A stretch of DNA of 64,000 nucleotides from Lytechinus pictus (taxonomy: Eukaryota; Echinodermata; Echinoidea; Temnopleuroida; Toxopneustidae): positions 35,210,001 to 35,274,000 of the forward strand of contig NC_087246.1 in the NCBI RefSeq assembly GCF_037042905.1. The letters are read 5' to 3'. The notes under the pieces were generated by a model that saw only the letters and a list, made by a program, of their open reading frames with translations, did no database searches and was not told the DNA's origin. The translations under genes were made by a program, and so were the position numbers. Shown one piece after another: positions 36,901 through 44,389 of this stretch. Position 1 is the stretch's first letter. The number at the start of each line of letters is the position of its first letter.

Positions 36901-39900
36901 ATGCATGATCATAAAAACTGCTCGGAATGTTTAATTTTGATGTCTTATTACATGAAAAGTCCAAAAGTTTGAGCTCGCAATTTGCGCTCGCGACATCTCG
37001 CAAGGATGTCCTTTTAACAGTAATTAGCGCCACAATTGACCAAAAGTAAGTTTTTCAACTTCAGATTTGATTTATTTTCCAAACCACTCGCTCGCTACGC
37101 TCTCACGCGGAAAAGTTAACTGCCTAGATATATTTATTTCTTACATATCAGAAATCACTTCCAAAAGGTTTTACTCAACTTAATTACTACAAACACACAA
37201 CTACTTCACGCAGATGATAATCTCATGTTGAAAATATCCGTTTGCACCAAAATGCCCATTTCGACATAATTATAAGTGCCCATTTTGGCTATCCCCCCAC
37301 GAAAATACGTTCCGCCACCCCTGCCCTTGGAGGTGATACACATACCAATTGCAGGACTTAAGGCTTCTTCAAACCACTTGTAAAGATGGACTCAGTCCGA
37401 GGAGGCGTCAGTCCGGAAAAAAGAGGCGATACACCTCCGACGCCTGTTTCAGTCCACTTTCGTCGTATGTGTAACATCACCAATAGAAACCCACAATTAT
37501 TACAAGGTAACCTCACCACCCATCACATATCATACCGCATTCACCCATCAACATCAGTAAGCAGCAAACAAACACACAAACACTTGCACTCATCGCACAC
37601 CCTACCCACAAACACCCTATTTTTACACACACACACCCTCACCCACACACGCACACAACCACCCTCACCCAGAACCAAAATAAGTATATCCTTCTTCTTT
37701 ATCTCTCTCTCTCTCTCTCACACACACTGCCCCCCCCCCACACACGCTCGCAGCCGCCCCATCTCTCTCTCTCTCTCTCGAACACACACCACACCCACAC
37801 TCTCCGCTTCCCTTCTCTTTCTACCTCTCCCTCTGTCTCCCTCCGACATGTACTTGCCATCTGTCTCTCCCTCTGGTTCCTACCTTGTGTGTAAACCCCA
37901 TGACTGTAGCTGGTGAGATCCATTCTCTAGCATGAATACCGCCCTCAAACCAGACAGCTTTTGGGTAGGGATTCTGGCTTCCAGTACCGCGGATCTGAGT
38001 TGTGTGTGTGTGTGCGGTTTTTTTTTTTTTTGGGGGGGGGGTTGGAGAGAACAAATTAAATAACATATGTTTATAATTCTGATTTTGGTTGCCAACTACC
38101 AACACTTTTTAATGAATTTTTAATGAAAAATAGCCACTTTCGGGGTAATTAACTCGCAAATTTGTAAACTAAACCCATGTGCTAAATGTAGGCCTTTAAA
38201 AAGGCAACGGAAATATAAAGAGAAATTGCGCTCGTTAAATGGCAACTGACTTTTCCATAGTTGTACGATAATAGCCTTATGTCTAAAATCTTAATAATTC
38301 AACTTAAGTCCATCTTATTTTTATAGTAACACAAAAATGATGGCTGTTCGAGTGCTGTTTTTTTTTTCAAACATTGATCGATATACACAGTCGGACATAT
38401 CCTGACTTTTCGTGTTTTGCCCAAGTCAATGGACACAGATATGGCTAATAATTCTTTTATTTATGTTTGTATTTTGCAAAGAATGAAATTATATTTTCAT
38501 GCTCAGGCATGGTGGCTCGGTGGTAGAACGCACGCCTCATGATCGGGAGGTCGCGGGTTCGATCCCTTGCCGAGTCATAATATCAAAGGCTTATAGAATC
38601 CGACCTTCTGCCTTCGTAGGCGCCCAGCCTTTAGAGTAGGCCTAATAATAACGTTCGGTGTTATGCAGGGCCCGCTGGTAGAGCAGTTTCCTAGCTGAAA
38701 GGGCTACCCTAGGTAAATAAAATATTATTATCATTATTGTCATTATAATTTTGCAGAGAGCATACAAATGAACAATAATTACCCTGAACCCGTTGATTTC
38801 CCTGCCTTCACACGAATATCCGAGCAGGAATGGTTCGATGATGTCACTATTTTCACTGGCCATGTCTGCTACCCATTGCTGGATCTGTTATACAATATTA
38901 CCAATGATTACGTTGTTGTGTTATTCGCATGAAATGCAAAGGAACATAATATGAATGATTTTTTACTTAATTATCAGTGAATCAATCATTGAAAAAATTA
39001 AGCGAAATACAGGTAAATAGATATAGGTAAATGGAGGGATAAATATAATGTTTAATTGCAATTTACAAGGGCATATTTTGATAATGGCTCCTTATGTGAG
39101 TGAAGGTTAGATCCCCTGTTATAAACGAAATTCGCAAATGGTCCTTAATATAATATTGAAGGACGAAACACAACCAAAAATGTACTGACCGATCATCAAA
39201 TTTGATGGTTGTTTTTTTTATCTGCATACTAGAAATAAACGTAAAAGGGCAGAAAACATATCCAGATTCATTCAGTTAATTCTTTATATCAAATTTATAT
39301 TTTTAGCAATGTTAATCGATATTTTTCCAATATTTTATGTAGGCACTTAAATGATTTGTAAGCAATTGCGCTTCTGATTATTTCAAATATTGTTATTTAC
39401 CTGTTCATAAGTGTGATACATATTGTAATCGAAGTTGTCTAAACGTGTCCCGACAGACTGTCGATTTGCTCGGCGCCTTTCAAGGATCTCAGCCATTTGA
39501 TTGGTTACCAGCGTATTGACGTCATTAATCATAATGTCAAGGTCTAAGTTTTCTTGCTTCAGGAGCACGTGTAAATTGGTCTGGCGGTTGGGTTGTACCA
39601 TTATGTCGACAGGGTGACCGGGAATTTTTGAAACGCTGGTCCAAAAATCAAACTGCAAAATGATATGACAATGCTTTAAAGCTAAATAAAAATTCGCCAT
39701 GATAGGCCCTAAATGTTATTGTGTCCTTCAAACTGCAGATTTAAAAAAAAATATTACCAAATTTAGAATATTGATTTGCATACTGTAGCAAATGTTTCAT
39801 ATATTTACACTAATTTTACTATATTTATCGAAGATTAGTTTTCATGGAAATTATTCGATATTTTGTCCAAATGACAGGAATCTTATTTGATTTAATTTCA

Positions 39901-42692
39901 AGTTTAGTTTACACACTTCAACGGAAATAAAAATGTAAAAAAATCGGGTAAAATAAATTCAAATCAGTCTTTGTAATATTCTGTAATAGCTTGTCATGAG
40001 TATTATCAGCTTTTGGTTATTGATATCCAAACAGATGATATAGTTCACACGAAGTAAAAGAAAGAGAAAGATAAGCATTCTATCTTCGTGAAAGAAAGTA
40101 TACGGAATTAAAAGACGGATGGGTCATATTTTGGTAGTTTGGAGCAAATCTATTTGATTGTCATATTGTTACTCTGTTTCTTTTAATATGAAATTCGCTG
40201 ATAATTTTTCTTAAAATTATTATAGTAGGATTTTTTTGTATTGTGTATTTGTATTGTATTTGTATTATAGGCCTATCCCGTCACAAGCGTTTGCTTTCCT
40301 AAAACTACGGCTTCATCTGTGTACATATATGTTATATATTTATACCTTTATCACGAACGATTTTGTATAATTTATACTGAAAATTATATTTTGTGAAAAC
40401 TGACAAAAAAATTAATGTTTATTTGATTTGAAATGAAATGAATAAAATTAGATGAGCCAGATTATTCTGTTATTGTTATTTCCTACTTTAATTCTATATT
40501 GATATTTATGAAAAAAATAATTCATTCTCACCTCTTCACCCATATTTTCTTCAATGTAGTGGAGCCATTCGATTTGTTTCTCTGTTTTGGGAGTGATCCT
40601 CCAAACCTGGTATCTGTAAATACATAAAGTTATTTGCGGATTTTCTGTCTTTTGAAATAGAAGTTAACCCTGAGAATGGATATAACAAGCAGAAAAAATA
40701 GAGATGGATATTGGTAAAGGTTTGATGAATATCCACCAAGGAATAAGAGATGAATATTTTTAAAGTTTTGAATTTCATATGTGATCAGCTCCTCATTTAT
40801 CATGCAATATAAATTCCATCTAAATACCAATCTTTTAACATGTTTAATGGAACATACAGCTTTAGGAATGAAAATATTTCTCTCTTATTGAAGGGATATG
40901 GAATTATGCATCTGATATCATATCCCCGCAAAAATATTTTTTTTTCAGCTTTTTGAGAAATGGGGAATTTATGTCACACGACATAACGAAAGAGCTGCTC
41001 GTCTGTGACGTCACAAAATAAAAACAAATCAAAATTTCATAACATTCTTAAAATTTTACAGACTTGGATCAAACCTTTTCCAATATTTTTCTAAATTTTT
41101 TGTTTTTATAAGAACCAATTTATCGTCAGTGTGAACTTTTCCTTTAAGGATTGGACTAAACTTGACCCAACATAGAATTCTTTATTACATACATGACTGT
41201 TAGTGATAATAATTAACTCAAAATTTTCATCATTATAGTAGTTTTAACACATGTAGTTTTAAGTTCTGAAAAAAAAAAAAAATCTGACTATAAGATCATT
41301 TAATCAAGGCATATTCTTTCTATCTATATCCAAATAATTATATTGGCACTGCTTTGTTAGATCTGTTACACAACCCTTTGTTGATTGTGTTTATTGAAAC
41401 AGAACTGTTGGGGGACTGATAAAAACAAAGATTGTAACTTTCAGTTATTAGGAAACATAAATAGACATTGCAAATGCATCTGTATGAAAATAAACAAAGT
41501 TTATTAAGGAAAAAAACAGTAATGATGAAATACTAATCATCTCCAAATCGAGTAAATCGAATTTAGATGTAAATGAATAGGAGTGAGTCAGTCGGAAACA
41601 AAAAGAGAGCGGTCGAAATCAAACATTTCCTTTTTTTTTATCTTCCAAATAGTATCACTTAAAAATATATTAACATAAAGGTATGATAATTCAATCGTCA
41701 TGATTATGTAAAATAGAATGGAGGCGTACTAGCCAGAATGAAGGGGAAAATAATAAATATGAATAACTGACGAAAGAGGAAAGAGCAGAAAGATCTCTAA
41801 ATAATTGGGTTAGATTCAATTTAGACGTATACATATGAACAATAAATCTTTGGCGACTAATAAAATTAATAATAATAATAATGGTGGTGATTTTTGACCT
41901 GACAGCTAAAAAACATGAATACTTGTAAGCAAGCAAGCAACTTATGTCCAGCCAGCCCAGCACACGAGTAAAATAAATAACTAAATATAGTGTTTCTTAC
42001 GTGGATTCACTGGCGGATCCAGGGGGGGGGGGGGGGGGGCACGGGCCGGCAGTGCCCCCCTTTGAAAAACAGAATTGAAATTTGTTATATATAAATGCCG
42101 TTAAAACAGAAGTGTGCCTCCTTTTCTTTTGCTTGTCAATTTTTTTCTGGGACGAAATTTCCTTCCTTTTTTTTCCTGTCAATTTTTTTCGGGGAAAAAT
42201 GTGCCCCCCACCTTGGAAAAAAACTCCTGGATCCGCCCCTGCGTGGATTTCAGATGCTGTTTGGAAACACAACAATTCAAAAAGACATGAAATATCTTCA
42301 TTCATGTCCGATAGGTCTGCAAATTTCAACCATGCAAGAAACAAAGTGGAAAGGGGTAAATGAGCATAAACCGAAAAAAAAAAATGATAGAGGAATGTAA
42401 TAAAAACACACCATGCATAAGATTAAACAAACACGAAGGCTTTCAAAATCATGACAATTCAAATCAATGTGATTTTCTTGAGTACGACCTTCCTCTGATA
42501 TTAATGTAGGCCTACTTGCAATCTGTTCATTATTTCTATGAGGCACAATTACGTTATTCTTTATTTCATTTTCTTGTGCACGTGAAAGCAAACCCTACTT
42601 TTTAAAAATAGACATCCCACTTACCCTTCATATTTGGCTGAAACAAAGCAAGCCAAAGACACCAGTAAAAAAACTTCCCTTGCAAATTTCAT
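21737..42692 (-). CDS. Secreted M14A metallocarboxypeptidase zymogen, complete ten-exon gene
   Basis: Exons (minus strand, 5' to 3'): 42692-42625, 40613-40532, 39652-39401, 38884-38783, 37994-37884, 29388-29275, 27461-27371, 26072-25855, 24942-24858, 21966-21737. Every junction is GT-AG, all phases agree, and the total is 1353 nt (450 residues plus stop). Residues 1 to about 19 are a signal peptide. Residues about 20-125 are the activation propeptide, with a basic ERRRANR cleavage region near 109-114. The catalytic domain has zinc ligands H189 and E192 (HAREW) and H321 (DWHSYSQ). Substrate-binding residues are R248, N265, R266 and Y375, and the general base is E410 (ELRDTG). C259 and C282 match the CPA disulfide. 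K382 falls at bovine position 255, which sets C-terminal residue preference. About 13 extra residues lie between Y375 and E410. It should be a secreted, trypsin-activated exopeptidase. Intron 5 contains a Toll-like receptor on the other strand. Confidence 0.93.
21967..24857 (-). other. Carboxypeptidase intron 9
   Basis: The intron is 2.9 kb. It contains a possible hAT-like end at about 22021 (CACTGGCGTAAAGA), a C-run at 22238-22251, the mariner-like palindrome at 23407-24233, and a probable LINE tail near 24290-24357 (ACTTGAACTTG). Confidence 0.7.
23407..24233. mobile_element. Mariner/Tc1-like palindromic element
   Basis: The termini CAGTGCGTCCCA and TGGGACGCACTG are flanked by TA dinucleotides. 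Inverted arms extend at least 330 bp each (for example GTAAAGCTTAGAATCTCC in both). The 827-bp element has no transposase frame and would fold into one long hairpin. Confidence 0.78.
24858..24942 (-). CDS. Carboxypeptidase exon 9
   Basis: The exon is 85 nt, with acceptor CTTCTTAG and donor GT|GTAAGT. It encodes [20 protein letters not shown] and then MGAGAEIL. This matches the helix and loop before the specificity pocket of M14A enzymes. It leaves in phase 1, supplying the first base of the catalytic-pocket Tyr codon (Y375). Confidence 0.85.
24943..25854 (-). other. Carboxypeptidase intron 8
   Basis: The 0.9-kb intron holds a short hAT-like element (25222-25409), a (TC)n run (25683-25708) and an AT-rich tetranucleotide-like stretch. 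Confidence 0.7.
25222..25409. mobile_element. Short hAT-like element
   Basis: The ends CAGGGGCCGTGGAAACGG and CCGGTTCCGCGGCCCCTG enclose two long G-runs (about 25278-25290 and 25361-25374). I could not match a target duplication. Confidence 0.6.
25855..26072 (-). CDS. Carboxypeptidase exon 8: third zinc ligand
   Basis: The exon is 218 nt, entering in phase 1, with acceptor CTCTCTAG and donor CAG|GTATTT. It encodes [18 protein letters not shown]...[18 protein letters not shown]321 is the third zinc ligand and Y323 matches bovine Y198. Confidence 0.92.
26170..26505 (+). mobile_element. 5'-truncated tRNA-derived SINE with (ATT)n tail
   Basis: A B-box (GGTTCGAATC at 26213) is followed by a SINE body with CACTCAACCCAGGTG and AATGGGTACC, then GCGCCTCATAAATGC and about 85 bp of ATT triplets. 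The A-box half is missing. Confidence 0.65.
27106..27336. mobile_element. hAT-like MITE with exact 8-bp duplication
   Basis: The ends CAAGGGCGGAAATC and GGATTTCTGCCCATG enclose 231 bp. TCGGGACA is duplicated exactly (27098-27105 and 27337-27344). It lies in carboxypeptidase intron 7. Confidence 0.82.
27371..27461 (-). CDS. Carboxypeptidase exon 7: substrate-binding arginines
   Basis: The exon is 91 nt, entering in phase 0 and leaving in phase 1, with donor GTATGC. It encodes [20 protein letters not shown] and then PNRNW. R248 corresponds to bovine R127 (transition-state stabilisation), and N265/R266 correspond to N144/R145 (C-terminal carboxylate binding). Confidence 0.92.
27645..27897. mobile_element. 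MITE with CACTGTAAAAAA ends
   Basis: The inverted ends CACTGTAAAAAATATTGGG and CCCAATATTTTTTACAGTG enclose a body with GGTTGGACACATAATTACC in both arms. It lies in carboxypeptidase intron 6. Confidence 0.75.
28162..29232. mobile_element. Inverted-repeat element hosting a TTAA MITE
   Basis: The ends GAGGCTGTTCTCACT and AGTGAGAACAGCCTC are flanked by TAT. The right half repeats AACTAGTTTAGTGG and GAAGCGCTCTTCCAA motifs. The left end is separated from the rest by the insertion at 28188-28791. Confidence 0.6.
28188..28791. mobile_element. Kolobok/T2-like palindromic MITE, copy 3
   Basis: The termini are AGGACAAGTCCACCCC and GGGTGGACTTGACCT, with exact TTAA (28184-28187, 28792-28795). Octamers ATGCAAAT at 28352 and inverted at 28621 are intact. 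Confidence 0.82.
29275..29388 (-). CDS. Carboxypeptidase exon 6
   Basis: The exon is 114 nt, phase 0, with acceptor TTTATTAG and donor AAT|GTAAGA. It encodes [10 protein letters not shown]...[18 protein letters not shown], matching the conserved 'xPxxNPDGYxYTWxxD' segment of M14A enzymes. It is 8.5 kb from exon 5; the Toll-like receptor gene and a transposon cluster occupy that intron. Confidence 0.92.
30447..30760 (+). repeat. Left inverted arm of an hAT-like repeat flanking the TLR
   Basis: It starts CAGGGGCGGCGGAACG, has a G-run near 30477-30492, then GAGATTATCATCTGCGTGAA, which recurs inverted at 37207-37226. It is the mirror of the arm at 36960-37323. Confidence 0.7.
31694..32596. mobile_element. 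Probable hAT-like fragment(s)
   Basis: It starts CAGGGGCGTCGATCC followed by a G-run, contains GCGAGTGCGAAGCGCGAGC at about 31957, and has an outward-facing end GCTAGCTACGGCCCTG at 32581-32596. The two ends may belong to one element, but no target duplication confirms it. Confidence 0.4.
32310..32480 (+). repeat. TTTC tetranucleotide microsatellite
   Basis: Imperfect (TTTC)n/(TTCC)n runs over about 170 bp, then a (GT)n and G-run at 32526-32555. The 152-codon frame across it is a repeat artefact. Confidence 0.85.
33073..33078 (+). promoter_or_regulatory. Possible TATA box of the Toll-like receptor gene
   Basis: TATAAA lies 111 bp upstream of the TLR start codon in otherwise unremarkable sequence. 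With initiation about 30 bp downstream this would give a short unspliced leader, as expected for an intronless gene. TATAAA is common in AT-rich DNA, so this is only suggestive. Confidence 0.3.
33184..35847 (+). CDS. Toll-like receptor, intronless, vertebrate-type (single cysteine cluster)
   Basis: This is one uninterrupted 887-codon frame with ATG context ATCATGG. Residues 1-25 are a signal peptide. They are followed by an N-terminal cysteine cap (C46, C57 region) and roughly 18-20 leucine-rich repeats. A single LRRCT carries C626, C628, C653 and C675. A transmembrane helix (about 678-700) is followed by a cytoplasmic TIR domain (about 732-877). TIR box 1 is [11 protein letters not shown] and box 3 contains FFW. 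The BB-loop equivalent is E770-D-L-V-L-G775, where canonical TLRs have RDxxPG. The protein should be a membrane innate-immune sensor signalling through TIR contacts; its ligand cannot be read. Single-exon TLRs in large families are typical of sea urchins. The gene lies antisense in intron 5 of the carboxypeptidase gene, and no frame break is seen. Confidence 0.95.
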   Translation: MASSSIMYSIFLCLLVDLTVQYASGQEKHLPTRSSTVHEDEKSHVCDQDIKLKKASCRSKDLDIVPQNLSQDIEILDLGRNNITRLLNVSFEIYPLISDLDISSNNLRFIEPAVFYPLKGLTYLDLAFNPWLLLPGTGVFMMSSHLSILVLAESNMKSLPNDTLKWTSHLSYVDMSFNQLSFVNISSCGVADLVTLSNNQIQHLTERYFTFVCLSITLNLKANPIQTVDPDVIASLHVSSLELGSYPLSNEVLTNITLGISKSNITKLSIVKASVDVFPTCLFLPLRDSSLAVLDLSRNNLNNLHPLVFSNLTKLVELRISENNLPIREIQPDFFKGMDDLKVMEIPANQIRQINPYNQSWSIYLSELYLASNLITEISGFSFRGLGNLTTLDMSSNEYLSVFELTDFSGLENIQRITLTGSRISVLELHTPTLKSLSMNSVAPLLVLRPGKSFKHLQSLVNLNMRDSGMAQSDLWNVTTNTSLFNRLLNLGHLDLSRNTLLSVGELTPGIFHPLSTLKELSLDYCSITILHPLVFSGLESLQKLSLKGNNIQSIHVVLSFLELIESINFDNNRITNLEDVTFHNNGKLKSLFLANNRLTSLNRSTFKPLVSSVTSLDLSKNLINCNCDLKWLIDWIKFNEHVHLLNKDATMCSMASLVSLRQKNLLDFDPDKLCGINIGLISCISLAVLASIIITLLVCRNRWQLKYIIFLLKLAVLGYKEMQDARDHNDYEFDINIIFFDGDEEWIREHLRPALELHLPRYQRNVFGDEDLVLGMHYLDSVDYVVTHSYKTIIVLSRAAVKDHWFILKFRTAMDHVSDTLTEFVLVVFLEDIPDDEMPFLVRLYLSDGRPYIHWTEDLRGQEFFWNELSTNLTVNLRTNDLIPNE
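36390..37323 (-). repeat. Right inverted arm of an hAT-like repeat, with tandem GCGAGC-rich modules
   Basis: On the minus strand it starts CAGGGGTGGCGGAACG (37323 inward) and matches the 30447 arm for about 300 bp. It continues with several roughly 100-bp modules containing GCGAGCGC.AA.CGCGAGC and 'CTGAAAACTGGACA'. Confidence 0.7.
37560..37840. repeat. CA- and CT-rich low-complexity tract
   Basis: Interrupted (CA)n and (CT)n runs occur just downstream of carboxypeptidase exon 5. The 176-codon and 74-codon frames across it are artefacts. Confidence 0.8.
37884..37994 (-). CDS. Carboxypeptidase exon 5: HxxE zinc motif
   Basis: The exon is 111 nt (37 codons), phase 0, with acceptor AACTCAG and donor AAG|GTAGGA. 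It encodes [19 protein letters not shown], with zinc ligands H189 and E192. The acceptor-side intron is a CA-repeat tract and the donor side runs into CT/CA-rich low-complexity DNA, so this exon sits in an unusually repetitive setting. Confidence 0.92.
38508..38735 (+). mobile_element. tRNA-derived SINE
   Basis: An A-box (TGGCTCGGTGG at 38513) and B-box (GGTTCGATCC at 38566) sit in a tRNA-like head with a CAT at the anticodon position. The T-stem does not pair, so it is not a functional tRNA. A SINE body and an AT-rich tail follow. It lies in carboxypeptidase intron 4. Confidence 0.7.
38783..38884 (-). CDS. Carboxypeptidase exon 4: N-terminal part of catalytic domain
   Basis: The exon is 102 nt, phase 0 at both ends, with acceptor ATAACAG and donor GTAATT. 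It encodes [11 protein letters not shown]...[14 protein letters not shown], equivalent to the 'IGxSxEGRxI' region just before the zinc motif in M14A enzymes. Confidence 0.88.
39401..39652 (-). CDS. Carboxypeptidase exon 3: propeptide core and activation segment
   Basis: The exon is 252 nt (84 codons), phase 0 at both ends, with acceptor TTTTGCAG and donor GTAAAT. It begins [19 protein letters not shown], the usual M14 propeptide strand, and carries ERRRANR, a likely trypsin-type activation site. It ends in [11 protein letters not shown] at the start of the mature enzyme. Confidence 0.92.
40532..40613 (-). CDS. Carboxypeptidase exon 2: start of propeptide
   Basis: The exon is 82 nt long, with acceptor TTTACAG and donor GAG|GTGAGA. 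It encodes [17 protein letters not shown] and onward, the first strand and helix of the Propep_M14 fold. It joins exon 1 in phase and ends in phase 0. Confidence 0.9.
40660..41143. mobile_element. Kolobok/T2-like MITE, left end lost
   Basis: The right end reads GTGTGAACTTTTCCT followed by TTAA (41144-41147). The body resembles the subfamily at 18423-18934, with TGACGTCA at 41006. The left terminus is degraded near 40660. It lies in carboxypeptidase intron 1. Confidence 0.6.
42008..42241. mobile_element. hAT-like MITE with exact 8-bp duplication
   Basis: The ends CACTGGCGGATCCAG and CTGGATCCGCCCCTG enclose 234 bp, with CGTGGATT duplicated at 42000-42007 and 42242-42249. A long G-run (42021-42038) follows the left end. 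It lies in carboxypeptidase intron 1. Confidence 0.85.
42625..42692 (-). CDS. Carboxypeptidase exon 1: signal peptide
   Basis: The exon starts at the ATG at 42692 and ends at a GTAAGT donor (42624-42619). Its 22 codons encode a classic signal peptide ([19 protein letters not shown]) followed by the first propeptide residues KYE. It ends in phase 2 (GG), completed by the first base of exon 2. Confidence 0.9.
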
Positions 42693-43290
42693 ATTGGGCA
42701 ATGAATGTCGGTAAACTGCTGCCAGGTAGATGGACAAGCCGAAAATGATTACAAATCTACGGTAAATTGGTATTAAAATAGCAACCCAACTCTATAGTTG
42801 AGTCTATAATGAGGTTTAATCGTGCGAAAATGACAATATGTTGCAAATTGTGGTTGATTAAACAGGGTTATCACTCCATAAACAAACATCACTTTACTAG
42901 GTAAGTGGCAGTCTATTATGATTTTCCTTCCATAAAGGCTATTTACTCTAAAGTAGTCGTAGTTATACTGTACCTGCATGTTTTATATTTTTATCTTGTT
43001 TTTATATTAAAACTCTCGGTGCATAATCAACCGGCCACAGAGAGTTAAAGTCCATCAAACTGAGTAAAAATCAAACGAGCCGATTCATTATGATCTCGGC
43101 ATAATGAGAGGTAATATACAGAGTTAGCGTTTGAAACTGTGATTACGTTGTACAAACTGGCGGTATTTGATTTTAAATTTATCATTAAAATCATTCAGTT
43201 TCCAGCGATAATGATCATACAAGTTTGATGATGAAAAAAAATGAAAATCCATATTTTATTGTTCGAAATAACCATCAGAAATGAAATACT
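42693..43290. other. 5' flank of the carboxypeptidase gene
   Basis: This AT-rich flank would hold the promoter. No canonical TATA box at a convincing distance and no other element could be singled out. Confidence 0.4.
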
Positions 43291-43294
43291 CCGA

Positions 43295-43502
43295 AAGTTG
43301 GTTTGCCCAATTGATCGTGGGCCCGGCAGCCGCTGTGCAGCGCCAGATCGACGAGGCTCTATCCATTTAATTGTTGAACGCCAAACAGGATAGCAGCAAC
43401 TCCCATCTGTTAACGTCTTTTGGTCTGATGCGGCCGGGGTTTGAACCCTCGACCTCCCGGTTGTGAGACGGACGCTCTACTAACTGAGCCAACACACCGG
43501 TA
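43295..43502 (-). mobile_element. tRNA-derived SINE
   Basis: On the minus strand: A-box TTGGCTCAGTTAGTAGAG, CAC at the anticodon position, B-box GGTTCAAACCCC (43437-43448), then a body with GGCGCTGCACAGCGGCTGCC. Anticodon and T stems mispair, excluding a working tRNA-Val. Confidence 0.72.
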
Positions 43503-43966
43503 CGATGATGGTTCAGATTCAAACTTGATTTGATATTTTGTCAATTGATTGAAACGTTTTTTATTACGTTGTATACAAAATACCGCAAAAATAATATAAG
43601 GACATTAATACGTCTCATGGTTACAGGGAACATTACTTACGTATTGCCGTTATGCCTTGATCCTGGAATGTAGGGCCAAGGAGATATCACCTCTATCTCC
43701 TTGGTAGGGCCGCGGCAGCACCAAAAGCTCTCCACTTCCATCTGTCTGGACCATTCTCTGAAGCGATCCCCAGGTCTGTTGGAGATTTGTCACACTTTCC
43801 AAGGTCCATCGCCAGGTGTTCTTCGGCCGACCCCGTTTATTCCTTCAGTGAAATCCTTGTTATGTCATTCCGTCCTGAAGACATGCCATATTCATCTTCA
43901 CCTCCGTCTCATGAGACTCTCTTGCCAAGTAAGCCAACTCTGTGAGGAGCAATGAATACTTGCTAA

Positions 43967-44340
43967 TACCCCCTTTCATAAACCCAATTATGCGGCTAAT
44001 AGCAGCATAATTTGGTCGTAAAATCGGAGGAGGACCAGAGTTATCCGCATTATTTTGATGCTGCAATTATCCGCATAATAGCGGCATCGGGACCAGATTT
44101 TGACTTTATGAACGCACTTCCAAATAATGCGGATAATTGCCATGGTGCGGTCACAAGGTCACCCTTTTCCAACACAACCGCATCGGAGGGGGCGTGCGCA
44201 GTTGTCATGACGATTATCCGCCTTTTTCAGGACGGGCGCTCGTAAAAATAGTGCAGATTATTTTCGGAGTTTGTGAACGCAATTTTTATTGAATTATCCG
44301 CATTAATTTTAGGCGGCTAATTTGGTTTATGAAAGGGGTA
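43967..44340. mobile_element. MITE with TACCCCTTTCATAAA-type ends
   Basis: The ends TACCCCCTTTCATAAAC and GTTTATGAAAGGGGTA enclose 374 bp with repeated AATTATCCGCATAAT-like motifs in both orientations. The target duplication is unclear. Confidence 0.65.
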
Positions 44341-44389
44341 AAGACCCTCACCATCTTCTGCCTTCACCGCAGGCCAAGAAGTATAGCCT

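Larger units (their letters stand above)
29389..37883 (-). other. Carboxypeptidase intron 5, containing the TLR gene and a transposon cluster
   Basis: The 8.5-kb intron is the largest of the gene. It holds the antisense TLR (33184-35847), inverted hAT-like arms on both sides (30447-30760, 36960-37323), further G-run-bearing fragments (30751, 31694, 32547) and a TTTC microsatellite. Confidence 0.8.

Noticed and set aside
30447-37323. A single composite transposon carrying the TLR as cargo
   Set aside because: The inverted ends match, but no target duplication flanks them and each side contains additional element fragments. I report the bracketing, not a defined mobile unit.
37386-37916. 176-codon His/Thr/Ser-rich protein on the plus strand
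   Set aside because: It is low-complexity CA/CT DNA and overlaps, antisense, the well-supported exon 5 of the carboxypeptidase gene.
38508-38580. tRNA gene with CAT anticodon
   Set aside because: A- and B-boxes are present but the T-stem pairs at only three of five positions, and a SINE body with an AT tail follows directly.
43425-43502. tRNA-Val (CAC) gene on the minus strand
   Set aside because: Anticodon and T stems contain mismatches and the sequence continues into a SINE body, so it is a tRNA-derived SINE head.
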